A stretch of 39,966 nt of DNA from assembly GCF_021647475.1 (NCBI RefSeq), contig NZ_JAKIUR010000030.1:1-39966 (forward strand). Reading direction: 5' to 3'. The notes under the pieces were generated by a model. That model saw nothing but the letters and a program-made list of their open reading frames with translations. It searched no databases and was not told where the DNA came from. Position numbers and translations under genes: made by a program. This DNA is from Lutibacter sp. Its GTDB lineage: Bacteria; Bacteroidota; Bacteroidia; Flavobacteriales; Flavobacteriaceae. The first letter of the stretch is position 1; every line of letters begins with the position of its first letter. Of this stretch, positions 1 through 7,801 are shown piece after piece.

Positions 1-576
1 GAGTTTCTGCTAATACCGATGTTGCTGCAAATACAGCTAAAACAGGAATTACCACACAACAAGCAAATGATATTACTGCTAACAATGCTAAAACAGGGAT
101 TACTCCTGCACAAGCAGCAATTATAGCTGCAACCAGTGGAACAAACACAGGGGATCAAGATATTTCAGGCATTGCTACTAATGCAACAGATATATCAACC
201 TTGCAAAGTGAGCAAACTACACAAAATACGGCTATTGCATTGAACACCGCTAAAGTGAGTGATGTAAATCATGTAACATCTTCTACAACAGATAATTTAA
301 CAGAAGGAACTACTAATTTATATTATACAGAAGCAAGAGTTTCTGCTAATACCGATGTTGCTGCAAATACAGCTAAAACAGGAATTACCACACAACAAGC
401 AAATGATATTACTGCTAACAATGCTAAAACAGGGATTACTCCTGCACAAGCAGCAATTATAGCTGCAACCAGTGGAACAAACACAGGAGATCAAGATATA
501 ACAGGTATTGTAACCAATGCAACAGATATATCAACCTTGCAAACAGAGCAAACCACTCAAAATACAGCCATTGCAT
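1..576 (+). repeat. 336-bp tandem repeat within the fibre gene
   Basis: Bases 1-151 are identical to 337-487, and similarity continues with scattered changes to about 240/576. The period is 336 bp, exactly 112 codons, so copies can be gained or lost without breaking the frame. The first copy is cut by the window edge, so the number of upstream units is unknown. Confidence 0.9.
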
Positions 577-2933
577 TGAACACTGCAAAAATAACCAATG
601 CAACTCATACAGGTGATGTTACTGGTGCAACGGTTTTAACTATTGGTGACGGAAAAGTTACAGATGCAAAAATTGTAGCTGTTGCTGCTTCAAAACTTAC
701 TGGGGCAGTTGCCATTGCAAATGGAGGTACAGGTGCAACTACAAAAGTAGCAGGTTTTGATGCTTTAAGTCCAATGACCGCTGTAGGAGATATTATATAT
801 GGTGGAACTAACGGTACAGGAACAACTTTAGTTAAAGGTACTGCCAACCAAGTGTTAACTATAAATGCAGGTGCAACAGCACCCGAATGGAAAACTCCTA
901 CAGCAGGAGTAACCAACATTAACGGGCTTAGTGATGGAAAAACAACTTCTTCTAGTGTTTTTCTTGGATATCGTTCAGGTTCAGCAGACAATTTAGTATC
1001 AACTAATGAGAACACAGGGCTTGGTATAGATGCCTTAAGAACAAATGATACAGGAAAGAAGAATACTGCAATTGGATATAGAACTTTATATGCAAATTCA
1101 TCTGGAGCATCAGCTGGTGATTATAATACTGCTGTTGGATCTTCATCTTTAATAGCAAATACAAGTGGCGGTTATAATACAGCACTAGGAGCATGGTCTT
1201 TAAAAGCAAATATTATTGGAACCAATAATACCGCATTAGGAGCTTTGGCATTATCCAGAGCCACTGGGTCATCTAATGTTGCAATAGGTTCTAATGCTAT
1301 GTATAATAATGTAACTGGAGTTGGAAATATTGCCATTGGTAACTCTGCAGGATATAATGAAACAGGAAGCAACAAATTGTATATAGATAATTCAAATACA
1401 ACAACACCCTTAATTTATGGTGATTTTGCAGCAAACTTACTTAGAGTTAATGGTGATTTAGAAGTTTCAGGAACAGTTAAAATTGAAGGTGGCATACCAG
1501 GTGTAGGAAAAGTGCTAACTTCTGATGCTACTGGTTTGGCAAGTTGGGCAACAGCCGCAGCAGGAGCGACTAAAATTGATGATCTTTCGGATGCAAGATC
1601 TTTTAATAATAGCTCCATTGTTTTAGGGCAAAACTCAGCTCCAAGCAATATTGCTAGCAGTAATACAATAATTGGAGTTAGTGCAATGCTTAATAGTACA
1701 GGCCAAGGTAACACAGCAGTTGGTTATAGTACTGGAAATGCACTTACTACTGGAACTGGGAATGTTTTTTTGGGTAACTCTGCAGGATTTGGTGAAACAG
1801 GAAGTAATAAATTGTATATTTCTAACGGACCAGGCTCAGATTTAATATATGGTGAGTTTGATACTGGTCTGTTAAGATTTAATACTTCAAATGTTGAAAT
1901 TTACGGGAATGTTAAACTATTTGGTGGAAGTCCTGGTGTTGGTAAAGTTTTAACTTCTGATGCTAATGGATTGGCAAGTTGGGAAACGAATGCAGTAGCA
2001 AGTATTGATGGACTTTCAGATGGTAAAAATGACGGATCCAGTATTTTTCTTGGTGGTGGTGGAAATAATGACGATGGAGGTAATGTAAATACGGCTGTTG
2101 GAAAAAGTGCTTTAGCCAGTGTTACATCTGGAATAAGTAATGTAGCTATTGGATATTCAGCATCGGGAGGTACAACAACAGGAAGTAGTAATGTAGCTAT
2201 TGGTCATTTTGCAAATCTACTTAATAATTCTGGTAGTCAAAATGTAGTAATTGGAGACGAAGCTGGTAAAAGCCTAGGAGGTGGTTCAGGTAATATATTA
2301 ATAGGATATCAAGCAGGACTTAATGAAACAGTAAGTAACAAATTGTACATTGAAAACTCAAACTCAACAACACCCTTAATTTATGGTGAGTTTGATACTA
2401 ATTTGGTAACCATAAATGGTGCTTTAAATCTAAAAAATGGTACTTCTGCAGGAAACTTATCAATTTATGAAGCAAGTGGTAGTGGTACAAATAAAGTTAC
2501 CATACAAACACCTGCATTAGCAGCAGATTATACCTTAATGCTACCAGTTGATGATGGTACTTTAGACCAAGTTCTTAAAACAGATGGAAATGGTGCTTTA
2601 AGTTGGACAACTCCAGTTTCATCAAATAGCAATATATTTTCTTTACCTGTTGCTATGAATTTGACGGTTAGTAGTTCTGATAAATATGTGATTTGTGAAG
2701 TAGATGGTATTTCCATTACGCTACCAACTGCTGTGGGTATAGCAGGTAAAGAATATATTATTAAAAACATTGCAGCAACTAATGTTACCATTACAACAAC
2801 AAGCAGTCAACTAATAATACAGGATGCTGCAACTAAAACTACTACAGCTACATTGGGTGTTACTGCTCAAAATAACTGGATAAAAGTAATTTCAGATGGT
2901 ACAAACTGGATTAGTTTTAGAGCTTTGTATTAA
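1..2933 (+). CDS. Secreted repetitive fibre/adhesin-like protein, 5' end outside the window
   Basis: The frame is open from base 3, so the first codons lie upstream of the window; the TTG at 201 is not the real start. The visible ~977 residues begin with Thr/Ala/Asn-rich stalk repeats (NTAKTGIT, TNLYYTEARV, THTGDVTG). Three modules follow at about 909-1550, 1569-1995 and 2000-2440. Each opens with a (I)xxLSDxx block, runs through YadA-head-like turns (NTAVG, NTALG, SNVAIG, NIAIG) and closes with a SNKLYI...PLIYGEF...GKVLTSDA.GLASW block. The last ~100 residues form a different, Thr/Ile-rich beta domain, probably the distal tip. Such repeats are known from trimeric adhesins and phage-like fibres; surface location is inferred from the signal peptides of the three paralogues downstream. 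No catalytic motif seen. The family call is firm, the ligand unknown. Confidence 0.8.
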   Translation, partial: VSANTDVAANTAKTGITTQQANDITANNAKTGITPAQAAIIAATSGTNTGDQDISGIATNATDISTLQSEQTTQNTAIALNTAKVSDVNHVTSSTTDNLTEGTTNLYYTEARVSANTDVAANTAKTGITTQQANDITANNAKTGITPAQAAIIAATSGTNTGDQDITGIVTNATDISTLQTEQTTQNTAIALNTAKITNATHTGDVTGATVLTIGDGKVTDAKIVAVAASKLTGAVAIANGGTGATTKVAGFDALSPMTAVGDIIYGGTNGTGTTLVKGTANQVLTINAGATAPEWKTPTAGVTNINGLSDGKTTSSSVFLGYRSGSADNLVSTNENTGLGIDALRTNDTGKKNTAIGYRTLYANSSGASAGDYNTAVGSSSLIANTSGGYNTALGAWSLKANIIGTNNTALGALALSRATGSSNVAIGSNAMYNNVTGVGNIAIGNSAGYNETGSNKLYIDNSNTTTPLIYGDFAANLLRVNGDLEVSGTVKIEGGIPGVGKVLTSDATGLASWATAAAGATKIDDLSDARSFNNSSIVLGQNSAPSNIASSNTIIGVSAMLNSTGQGNTAVGYSTGNALTTGTGNVFLGNSAGFGETGSNKLYISNGPGSDLIYGEFDTGLLRFNTSNVEIYGNVKLFGGSPGVGKVLTSDANGLASWETNAVASIDGLSDGKNDGSSIFLGGGGNNDDGGNVNTAVGKSALASVTSGISNVAIGYSASGGTTTGSSNVAIGHFANLLNNSGSQNVVIGDEAGKSLGGGSGNILIGYQAGLNETVSNKLYIENSNSTTPLIYGEFDTNLVTINGALNLKNGTSAGNLSIYEASGSGTNKVTIQTPALAADYTLMLPVDDGTLDQVLKTDGNGALSWTTPVSSNSNIFSLPVAMNLTVSSSDKYVICEVDGISITLPTAVGIAGKEYIIKNIAATNVTITTTSSQLIIQDAATKTTTATLGVTAQNNWIKVISDGTNWISFRALY

Positions 2934-2944
2934 GTAAATAGTTG

Positions 2945-2980
2945 AGTGTTTGGGGGATTTATTTTCCTAAACACTTTCTA
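2945..2980 (+). terminator. Possible terminator hairpin after the first fibre gene
   Basis: AGTGTTTGGG at 2945-2954 pairs with CCTAAACACT at 2966-2975 with one G-U, just after the stop codon. The following T run is short (TTTC), so termination may be weak. Confidence 0.4.
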
Positions 2981-2986
2981 TAAATT

Positions 2987-3011
2987 GATGCTGACCTTGT
3001 TTCAGCATCTC
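2987..3011. repeat. Palindromic repeat, GTCAT..ATCT superfamily, CTTGT-loop type
   Basis: A perfect 8-bp stem GATGCTGA/TCAGCATC encloses a CCTTGTT loop and is followed by TC. It is a slightly decayed copy of the element that recurs at 19449, 19764, 20981, 22537 and 22643. It lies between two fibre genes. Confidence 0.75.
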
Positions 3012-3080
3012 AAGAATTAAACGAAGCAACAAAATAATCTTAATCAGGTTTTGAATAAAAATTAAATAAATACTTTAACA

Positions 3081-4163
3081 ATGAAAAATATAATCACAGG
3101 CCTATTCCTCATATTTACCATAAGCACCTTTGCCCAAACAGGTATTGGAACAACTACCCCCAATACAAATGCACAATTAGAAGTAGCCTCCACTACAAAA
3201 GGGTTTTTACCTCCACGCGTAGCGTTAACAGGGACTACCTCTGCTAGTCCGCTGGCAGCTCATGTAGCAGGTATGGTAGTGTATAATACCGCCACGGTAA
3301 GTGATGTTACCCCAGGGTTGTATGTAAATAATGGTACTGTTTGGGAAAAACAAATAGGAGTAACCAATATTAATGACCTTTCTGATGGAAAAATAGAGTG
3401 GGGAACTAGTGTGTATCTAGGTTCAGTAAATGGAACAGGATCTCGTAACGTTGCTGTTGGTGTACAAACATTATATCATACTAATTCATATGATAATACA
3501 GCTTTAGGATACAGTGCTTTATTGAATAATTCTTCTGGGAGAGAGAATATAGCGGTAGGATCTGAAGCACTCTCACTTAATACTACAGGAGTGGGTAATG
3601 TAGCTCTCGGTTTTAGAGCAGGTCAGCGTACTATTACGAGTGCTTCTAACTTAACATCTAGTAATTCAATTTACATTGGGTGGGATGCACGGGCTTCTGC
3701 TGATGGAGTTTCAGATGAAACAGTTATAGGTAATCAAGCTAGTGGCAACGGTTCAAATACGGTTACTATTGGAAATGCTTCAGTAACAGGTGCTTACACA
3801 AAAGTAGCTTGGACAATAACCTCTGATATGCGGGATAAAAATAATTTTGCACCTTTAGATAGAGGTTTAGCATTTATAAACAAATTAAAACCTATTTCTT
3901 TTGAATTCAGAAAAAGTAGAAACACCGAAGAAACAGACGGAATTAAACGTTTTGGTTTTAAAGCACAGGATATAGAAGCCATTGAAAATGGTGATTTTGT
4001 AATTGTAGATAATAAAGATGCAGCACATTTAAAAATAAAAGAGACCTATATAATACCAATTTTAGTAAAAGGAATGCAAGAACAACAAAAAGAAATTGAT
4101 GCTGTTAAAAAAGAATTAAGTGACTTAAAAGCTTTATTAAAAGCTAAAGGATTACTTGACTAA
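3081..4163 (+). CDS. Secreted fibre protein with C-terminal peptidase S74 intramolecular chaperone domain
   Basis: 360 residues. A Sec signal peptide (about residues 1-18, cut after STFA) is followed by the TGIGTTTPN / GFLPPRVALT / AGMVVYNTA block shared with the next two genes, then a short YadA-head-like repeat region (residues 97-235: NVAVG, NTALG, NIAVG, NVALG). Residues ~245-335 match the S74 chaperone: TSDMRDK places Ser248 five residues before Lys253, the spacing of the known self-cleaving Ser-Lys dyad. FGFKAQDIEAI and IPILVKGMQEQQKE follow, and residues ~330-357 form a coiled coil. S74 domains trimerise a fibre and then cut themselves off. It is the shortest of the four fibre genes and the only one with this domain. 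The next gene starts 18 bp downstream, implying co-transcription. Confidence 0.85.
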   Translation: MKNIITGLFLIFTISTFAQTGIGTTTPNTNAQLEVASTTKGFLPPRVALTGTTSASPLAAHVAGMVVYNTATVSDVTPGLYVNNGTVWEKQIGVTNINDLSDGKIEWGTSVYLGSVNGTGSRNVAVGVQTLYHTNSYDNTALGYSALLNNSSGRENIAVGSEALSLNTTGVGNVALGFRAGQRTITSASNLTSSNSIYIGWDARASADGVSDETVIGNQASGNGSNTVTIGNASVTGAYTKVAWTITSDMRDKNNFAPLDRGLAFINKLKPISFEFRKSRNTEETDGIKRFGFKAQDIEAIENGDFVIVDNKDAAHLKIKETYIIPILVKGMQEQQKEIDAVKKELSDLKALLKAKGLLD

Positions 4164-4181
4164 AATAAAAATTAGAAGAAA

Positions 4182-5810
4182 ATGAAAAAACGAATTACCA
4201 TTTTAATCATAGCCATTTCGGTTAGCACTTTTGCTCAAACTGGTATTGGCACAACTACACCCAATACAAATGCACAATTAGAAGTAGCCTCTACTACAAA
4301 AGGGTTTTTACCACCACGTGTGGCATTAACAAGCACAACATCTGCTAGTCCGCTGGCAGCGCATGTTGCAGGTATGGTAGTATATAACACAGCCACGGTA
4401 AGTGATGTTATACCGGGATTATATGTTAATAATGGATTGGCTTGGGAAAAACAAGCAGGAGCAACAAATATTAATGGCCTTTATGATGGTAAAAGTGATG
4501 GTTCAAGTATTTTTCTTGGCGGTACTGGCTTTAATGATGATGGTGCAAATCAGAATACGAGTGTAGGTATAAATGCGTTATATAACGATACCTCTGGAAC
4601 TGATAATGTGGGTGTCGGATATCAAGCATCACCTCACACAACTACAGGAAGCAATAATGCTGTAATTGGGAGTTATGCAAATTTTCTTAATTTTGGTAGT
4701 GATAATGCAGTACTAGGATCTTATGCGGGGTATCAAACGAATGGTTCAGGTAATGTATTACTAGGTAATCATGCGGGTTATTTATCAAGTAGTCAGGCAT
4801 TCAACAATAAGTTATATATTGAGAACTCAAGCTCAGCAACACCTCTAATTTATGGTGAATTTGACACTAATTTAATTAGGGTGAATGGGAATTTTGAAGT
4901 TTTAGGAACGGTAAAAATTGAAGGAGGTACACCAGGAGCCGGAAAAGTGTTAACGTCTGATGCTACTGGATTGGCAAGTTGGGTAACGCCTGCTGTAGCA
5001 CCTACAACTACAGATGCGCTCACCGAAGGCACTACCAATTTATATTATACAGAAGCTAGAGTTTCTGCCAATACTAGTGTCGCTGCTAATACCGCTAAAA
5101 CAGGCATTACTTCTACTCAAGCAAGTGCAATTGTTTCTAACACAGCCAAAGTTACCAATGCAACACATACTGGTGATGTTACGGGTTCAACAGCATTAAC
5201 TATAGGAAATTCAAAAGTTACCAATGCTAAAGTAGCCACGGGTATTGATGCTGTAAAATTAGCCGATGGTACGGTATCTAATACAGAGTTACAGTATATA
5301 AATAGTTTAAGCTCTAACGCCCAAACGCAGTTAGATGCAAAAGCACCATTGATAAGTAAGGCTTACTATTCCAATGTTCAAACTACCCAACTATTTGCAA
5401 ATCAGTATATGAATACTACCTCATTTGCTACTGCAAATCTTTTGTATTATGTAAGTGGTTCAATAACTAGTGCGTCAATGTATAATGGATTTTCAAGAGT
5501 AGATAATGCTACTTTAAGAAATACAACAGGGAGAACCATCACTATAAAAATTGACCTAGACCTATCTATTTCCTCAACAAATACTACTGCTAATACCTAT
5601 TATGCGTATGTATATTTTAGTGTAAATGGTGTTCAAAAAACCTACAATTTGTTAGGAAAGAACTTGAGTGCAAATAATGTATATCATTCCATACATACTA
5701 CGACACTACTTGTGCTAAATAACAATGATTATTTTAGGATGAGGTTATCTGTAGGTGGAGGTTATACCATAAACCTTAGACATTATGTTACAACTATTAC
5801 CGAAATTTAA
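4182..5810 (+). CDS. Secreted fibre/adhesin-like protein, tip variant A
   Basis: 542 residues. Signal peptide (ISVSTFAQ; cut near residue 18) and the shared TGIGTTTPN N-terminal block, one YadA-head-like module (NTSVG, DNVGVG, NAVIG, DNAVLG, GNVLLG), the KLYIENSSSATPLIYGEF connector, then the TNLYYTEARVSANT stalk. Up to about 5335 the gene is nearly the same at DNA level as its right neighbour; after that it carries its own ~150-residue tip rich in Tyr, Asn and Thr with alternating hydrophobic residues, like a beta sandwich. No cysteine-rich or enzymatic motif was seen. It has 17 extra stalk residues (AKTGITSTQASAIVSNT region) compared with its neighbour. The function is inferred as adhesion or surface fibre; the receptor is unknown. 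Confidence 0.8.
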   Translation: MKKRITILIIAISVSTFAQTGIGTTTPNTNAQLEVASTTKGFLPPRVALTSTTSASPLAAHVAGMVVYNTATVSDVIPGLYVNNGLAWEKQAGATNINGLYDGKSDGSSIFLGGTGFNDDGANQNTSVGINALYNDTSGTDNVGVGYQASPHTTTGSNNAVIGSYANFLNFGSDNAVLGSYAGYQTNGSGNVLLGNHAGYLSSSQAFNNKLYIENSSSATPLIYGEFDTNLIRVNGNFEVLGTVKIEGGTPGAGKVLTSDATGLASWVTPAVAPTTTDALTEGTTNLYYTEARVSANTSVAANTAKTGITSTQASAIVSNTAKVTNATHTGDVTGSTALTIGNSKVTNAKVATGIDAVKLADGTVSNTELQYINSLSSNAQTQLDAKAPLISKAYYSNVQTTQLFANQYMNTTSFATANLLYYVSGSITSASMYNGFSRVDNATLRNTTGRTITIKIDLDLSISSTNTTANTYYAYVYFSVNGVQKTYNLLGKNLSANNVYHSIHTTTLLVLNNNDYFRMRLSVGGGYTINLRHYVTTITEI

Positions 5811-5858
5811 TTTGTAAGTGTCCTTCTTTTAAAAAGAAGTTAATAAATATAACTAAAA

Positions 5859-7442
5859 ATGAAGAAATTAATTACCATTTTAATCCTAGCTATTTCGGTT
5901 AGCACTTTTGCTCAAACAGGTATTGGCACAACCACACCAAATACAAATGCACAATTAGAAGTAGCAGCTACCAACAAAGGTTTTTTACCGCCACGAGTGG
6001 CATTAACAAGCACAACATCTGCTAGTCCGCTGGCAGCACATGTTGCAGGTATGGTGGTGTATAACACCGCAACAGCAGGTGATGTTATACCGGGATTATA
6101 CGTTAATAATGGTACTGCTTGGGAAAAACAGATAGGAGCAACCAGTATTAATGGCCTTTATGATGGTAAAAGTGATGGTTCAAGTATTTTTCTTGGCGGT
6201 ACTGGCTTTAATGATGATGGTGCGAATCAGAATACGAGTGTAGGTATAAATGCGTTATATAACGATACCTCTGGAACTGATAATGTAGGTGTCGGATATC
6301 AAGCATCACCTCACACGACTACAGGAAGCAATAATGCTGTAATTGGGAGCTATGCAAATTTCCTTAATTTTGGTAGTGATAATGCAGTACTAGGATCTTA
6401 TGCGGGGTATCAAACGAATGGTTCAGGTAATGTTTTACTGGGTAATTATGCTGGTTATTTATCAAGCAGTCAGGCATTTAACAATAAGTTATATATTGAG
6501 AACTCAAGCTCAGCAACACCATTAATTTATGGTGAATTTGATAACAATTTAATTAGAATAAACGGGAATTATGAAGTTTCAGGAACGGTAAAAATTGAAA
6601 GTGGTACACCGGGTGTAGGAAAGGTTTTAACGTCTGATGCTACTGGATTGGCAAGTTGGGTAACACCTGCTGCAGCACCTACAACTACAGATGCGCTCAC
6701 CGAAGGCACTACAAATTTATATTACACAGAAGCTAGAGTTTCTGCTAATACTAGTGTAGCTACTAACACAGCAAAAGTAACCAATGCAACACATACCGGT
6801 GATGTTACAGGTTCAACAGTATTAACTATAGGAAATGCAAAAGTAACCAATGCCAAAGTAGCCACGGGTATTGATGCTGCAAAATTCGCCGATGGTACGG
6901 TATCTAATACAGAGTTACAGTATATTAATACGGTAAGTTCTAACGTTCAAACGCAGTTAAAAGCAATGCAACAATACGGATTATTTACGTTATCAGCTAC
7001 TTCAACTAGTAATCTTGGATTAGGAAATCATTGTCCTTTTAACACTTCATTTAAAAGCAACAATTCAATGGGATTAATAACGTTGTATACCGTACCCTAC
7101 ACAACAGCTCTTGGAAGTTCAAGTTTAGGGCGTGTAAACCTTAAGGGAGGTTACCGTTACAAAATTTCTGGTTATGTTAGAAGTTCGGGTACTACTACCT
7201 TTTACGGATATTCAATTTACAATGCAAACAATGGATCCCGGATTGGAACTTTTGCAGGAGGATATGCTTCTCCTAATCAAGACGCAAATACTGGTGATCA
7301 AGGTAGCCATGCTTTTGTTTCATCGAATACTGACACTCTTATAGAGCTGAGAAAAACAGGAGGAACAATAATTAACTGGTATTCTGGTAATACTAACTTG
7401 TCTGGCTCTTATTTAATGGTGGAGTGTTTGGGGAAAATATAG
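5859..7442 (+). CDS. Secreted fibre/adhesin-like protein, tip variant B (C1q/TNF-like tip suspected)
   Basis: 527 residues. Same architecture as the preceding gene: signal peptide ending STFAQ, TGIGTTTPN block, one head module, KLYIENSSSATPLIYGEF connector and a stalk 17 residues shorter. From residue ~368 on it differs completely. The tip (about residues 370-527) includes GGYRYKISGYVRSSG, TLIELRKTGGTIINWYSG and a final SYLMVECLGKI, a strand pattern reminiscent of C1q/TNF-type jelly rolls found on fibre tips; this fold call is tentative. The gene lies 48 bp after its neighbour and a hairpin follows it, so it probably ends the fibre operon. Confidence 0.8.
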   Translation: MKKLITILILAISVSTFAQTGIGTTTPNTNAQLEVAATNKGFLPPRVALTSTTSASPLAAHVAGMVVYNTATAGDVIPGLYVNNGTAWEKQIGATSINGLYDGKSDGSSIFLGGTGFNDDGANQNTSVGINALYNDTSGTDNVGVGYQASPHTTTGSNNAVIGSYANFLNFGSDNAVLGSYAGYQTNGSGNVLLGNYAGYLSSSQAFNNKLYIENSSSATPLIYGEFDNNLIRINGNYEVSGTVKIESGTPGVGKVLTSDATGLASWVTPAAAPTTTDALTEGTTNLYYTEARVSANTSVATNTAKVTNATHTGDVTGSTVLTIGNAKVTNAKVATGIDAAKFADGTVSNTELQYINTVSSNVQTQLKAMQQYGLFTLSATSTSNLGLGNHCPFNTSFKSNNSMGLITLYTVPYTTALGSSSLGRVNLKGGYRYKISGYVRSSGTTTFYGYSIYNANNGSRIGTFAGGYASPNQDANTGDQGSHAFVSSNTDTLIELRKTGGTIINWYSGNTNLSGSYLMVECLGKI

Positions 7443-7554
7443 TTTAATTTTAAGAGAAGATGTGTTGTAGTTACAAAAATAGTAACCATTTATGTCTGAA
7501 AATAAATTTCTAAAAAATAGATTAAAAATTAGTAGTGTCTGATAAAAGATTTTA

Positions 7555-7588
7555 AAAGTGGGATTTCCTTAATAGGATTTCCCACTTT
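7555..7588. terminator. Hairpin downstream of the fibre gene array
   Basis: AAAGTGGGA at 7555-7563 pairs with TCCCACTTT at 7580-7588, with a further TCCT/AGGA pairing across a TT/TT mismatch and a TAAT loop. It may terminate the fibre operon although no long T run follows. Of the 7443-7801 gap, only this hairpin and the repeat pair at 7694-7757 are recognisable. Confidence 0.45.
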
Positions 7589-7693
7589 ATAGTTAAGAGT
7601 GTTTTAGACAAAAAACATTGACTATGAACGTGAGTTCGATATAAGTAAAATAATACAAATTATTGAATTAGTGCGTTTTATAGTTATTTTATT

Positions 7694-7757
7694 ATTCCTG
7701 CGAAGGTAGGAATCCATAAATAGAATGTGTCTAGATTCCTGCCTTCGCAGGAATGAC
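7694..7757. repeat. Inverted pair of ATTCCTGCG..CAGGAAT palindromic repeats
   Basis: Two copies face each other: ATTCCTGCGAAGGTAGGAAT near 7694-7713 and, reversed, AGATTCCTGCCTTCGCAGGA followed by ATGAC at 7733-7757. On the reverse strand the second copy reads GTCAT-TCCTGCGAAGGCAGGA-ATCT, sharing the GTCAT/ATCT frame of the other palindromes here. They lie between the convergent fibre and mutase operons and may act as a transcription barrier. Confidence 0.75.
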
Positions 7758-7801
7758 ACCTGTTTTTACTATAGAATTTATAAATGACTAGCTCAATTTA
7801 T

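Noticed and set aside
1..576. CRISPR array or non-coding satellite
   Set aside because: The repeat is 336 bp long, uninterrupted by spacers and continuous with the protein-coding frame.
605..1714. Several - strand open frames inside the first fibre gene
   Set aside because: They arise from the low-complexity, stop-poor repeat composition; the + strand frame has coherent repeats throughout.
5823..5839. Terminator between the two most similar fibre genes (CTTCTTTT/AAAAGAAG)
   Set aside because: The stem is A/T-rich with no T tract after it, and the next gene begins 20 bp later; more likely a spacer.
7520..7620. Insertion sequence ends (TGTCTGATAAAA / TTTTAGACA)
   Set aside because: The arms are short and imperfect and no transposase or target duplication lies near them.
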